Source: Thiomicrorhabdus sp. Milos-T2 | GTDB taxonomy: Bacteria > Pseudomonadota > Gammaproteobacteria > Thiomicrospirales > Thiomicrospiraceae | DNA length: 64,000 nt | Direction: 5' to 3' | NCBI RefSeq assembly: GCF_000702325.1 | Contig: NZ_KL370891.1 | Location: 2,142,250 to 2,206,249, forward strand | Shown here: in pieces, positions 62,599 through 64,000 of the stretch | Position numbering within the stretch: the first letter of the stretch is position 1 | Layout: each line of letters starts with the position of its first letter | Translations under genes and position numbers: made by a program | The notes under the pieces: generated by a model | Told to the model about the DNA's origin: nothing | Databases searched by the model: none | What the model saw: only the letters and a program-made list of their open reading frames with translations

Positions 62599-64000
62599 TT
62601 ATTCAACCAATAATGCCTCTATTTTAGTTAAGTGTTGCAAGTCATCCCATTGCGTTGCGCCAAATAAAGCAAAACGTATTTTTCCATTCTTGTCTATTAA
62701 ATAGCTACTAGGGTAAGCAAATACCTTCCAATCTTTAACCGCCTTAGCGTCACTATCAAGTAATACTGGAAAATTCACCGGATGCTCTCTTAAAAAAGTT
62801 TGAATGGTGTTTGAATCCTCGCCTAGATTTACCGCTAAAATCTCAAACTTACGGTTTTTAAAATGGGTTTTTAACCTTGCCATTGAAGGCATTTCATGAA
62901 CACAAGGCGGGCACCAACTTGCCCAAAAGTTAACCAAAATTACCTTACCCTTTTCAGCCGTTAAATCATAATTTTTACCGTTAATGGCTGTTAAATTTAA
63001 GGCTAAATCCTGCGCACCTTTATAGGCTGATAATTGCAAGCTTTTGCTTGCTTTAGGCTGCGAATTATCTTTATTTAGATTTTGATTTACCTCATGACTA
63101 AGCTTATTATTAACCGTATTATTAACCGTGATATGAAGCGGTTTAATTAATCGATTTTTACTCAAATAAGCTAGTTGCAAACGCATTGCTTGGGCTAGGG
63201 TATTTGCGAGTGTTTTTGCTCGCTGATTTTCAATCTCCAAAGCGTCTTCTCTAAAATAAAAACGATCTCTTACATCAGGAATAATCTGGGTAAAGACATC
63301 ACTCCCCGCTTGCTGAAGCTGCTGATTAAGTTCATTTAAACGCCACTTCCAGGGAGAGAGTTCAGCTTGAATTACACTAACGGGTAAATTGACATTACCA
63401 CTTTGTGGCCAATAATCGGCTACCAGGCCTGGTAAAGGGGTTTGTAGATATAAATTGGGGTTAATCAAAATTAAACCCAAATGATTAATTGGCTTTTGCA
63501 GAATACTCTGCAAGCCTCTTACCGCAATTTGTGCCGCTTTATTTGGTGCGATAATCCAAACGGGTATTTTTTCATCCGCAGCCCCTTTTGCCCTTTGTGC
63601 CCTTTGTGCTTGAGTAATAAGTTGCGCGGTCCATTGCGGGTTAATTTTGTCTACGGCGCTTGGCGTGGGAGATAAAAACAGAGCTTCATAAAAATCTACA
63701 AACCAAGATTCAATGCCTAACTTAGCTAACTGCTGAGCAACTACTTTTTCTTGCGGTAACACGCCATATTCAGAGGGTAGCCACACAACTCGCGCAATGG
63801 GTTGCGAGGGTTGTTTTACCCCTAGTTTTTCTGTTTTAAAATCAGAACTACCAGGCCTGGTATCTTCGCTTGGTAAATTTGCATTTATAATTTCAATCGT
63901 TAAGGTGTTGTCATTAACATCAATATCTAAAGACTCTTGAGCATAAGCTGACGTTAGGCTAAAAATTGAACTTAAACCGATTACTCCAAATAATAGAAAC
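62599..64000 (-). CDS. Secreted DUF3530 + TlpA-like thioredoxin fusion, N-terminus beyond window
   Basis: The frame is open from the right edge to the stop at 62599, at least 467 codons; a GTG at 63786 is internal, not the start. The visible N-terminus reads LLFGVIGLSSIFSLTSAYAQ, a signal peptide, so the true start lies just past 64000. About residues 95–285 resemble DUF3530 (alpha/beta-hydrolase-like), and the C-terminal 140 residues are a TlpA/ResA redoxin with active site WCPPC. TlpA-type domains reduce disulfides in periplasmic proteins, for example in cytochrome c maturation. Two exact palindromes are embedded (63422 as PGLV; 63850 as TRPG). Confidence 0.82.
   Translation of the reverse strand, partial: FLLFGVIGLSSIFSLTSAYAQESLDIDVNDNTLTIEIINANLPSEDTRPGSSDFKTEKLGVKQPSQPIARVVWLPSEYGVLPQEKVVAQQLAKLGIESWFVDFYEALFLSPTPSAVDKINPQWTAQLITQAQRAQRAKGAADEKIPVWIIAPNKAAQIAVRGLQSILQKPINHLGLILINPNLYLQTPLPGLVADYWPQSGNVNLPVSVIQAELSPWKWRLNELNQQLQQAGSDVFTQIIPDVRDRFYFREDALEIENQRAKTLANTLAQAMRLQLAYLSKNRLIKPLHITVNNTVNNKLSHEVNQNLNKDNSQPKASKSLQLSAYKGAQDLALNLTAINGKNYDLTAEKGKVILVNFWASWCPPCVHEMPSMARLKTHFKNRKFEILAVNLGEDSNTIQTFLREHPVNFPVLLDSDAKAVKDWKVFAYPSSYLIDKNGKIRFALFGATQWDDLQHLTKIEALLVE
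63422..63433. repeat. Palindrome ACCAGGCCTGGT (in DUF3530–TlpA gene)
   Basis: Exact copy, read as Pro-Gly-Leu-Val. Confidence 0.85.
63850..63861. repeat. Palindrome ACCAGGCCTGGT (in DUF3530–TlpA gene)
   Basis: Exact copy, read as Thr-Arg-Pro-Gly, the only copy in this frame. Confidence 0.85.

Overview
The window is a chromosomal segment of a gammaproteobacterium with moderately AT-rich DNA. The gene content and local order (secB–grxC–rhodanese–gpmI, fabA–fabB, gltBD, ftsY, modEABC, YeiP/EfpL) are typical of that class. The overall flavour (paired M16 peptidases, YeiH-type transporter, many signalling proteins with GGDEF domains) is compatible with the Thiomicrospira/Hydrogenovibrio/Thiomicrorhabdus group of sulfur oxidisers. 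That genus-level placement is an inference and weak. The left edge cuts into mutM and the right edge cuts the N-terminus of a signal-peptide-bearing TlpA-like protein.

Layout. 1–7 kb: mutM end, a Ca2+-type P-ATPase, then the molybdate regulator and transporter modE–modA–modB–modC on the minus strand, interrupted by a 240-bp palindromic repeat. 7–19 kb: coaD/rsmD/cvfB-like block, two lipoproteins, a zinc-active plus zinc-less M16 peptidase pair, ftsY with an RMF-like/DUF2914 membrane protein and an SLT lipoprotein, fabAB, tRNA-Thr and coaX. 19.9–26 kb: a complete rRNA operon on the minus strand in the order 16S–tRNA-Ala–tRNA-Ile–23S–5S, whose 23S gene carries a long helix-25 intervening sequence. 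26.5–42 kb: housekeeping genes (tyrS, class 1B pyrD, trmL, gpsA, secB, grxC, gpmI, cls, gltBD). 42–47 kb: an accessory island. It holds a Fic gene bracketed by gltD and a second copy of the gltD 3' end plus terminator, a truncated integrase, and an integron-like segment with a zinc-ribbon protein and a three-gene operon (dual-OB-like, DUF488, DUF4326), then about 1 kb of nested repeats. 47–64 kb: an amino-acid permease, a stand-alone FMN glutamate-synthase-like protein, a LysR/YeiH pair, an IS4-family element, pgm, a patatin-like protein, EfpL, two c-di-GMP proteins and a DUF3530–TlpA fusion.

The strongest unexplained signals are repeats. (1) A 12-bp palindrome, ACCAGGCCTGGT, occurs 17 times exactly, inside and between genes; the IS4-family element has inserted precisely into an eighteenth copy. 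(2) A 240–280 bp element occurs three times with at least three stems whose two arms change together between copies, while the loops stay conserved. (3) A 160–256 bp terminal-inverted-repeat element (three copies plus end fragments) also keeps its fold through paired changes. The best candidate for an undescribed protein system is the dual-OB/DUF488/DUF4326 operon in the integron-like island: two of its proteins share a C-x-x-P-x-x-C-H type motif, and its location implies horizontal acquisition.
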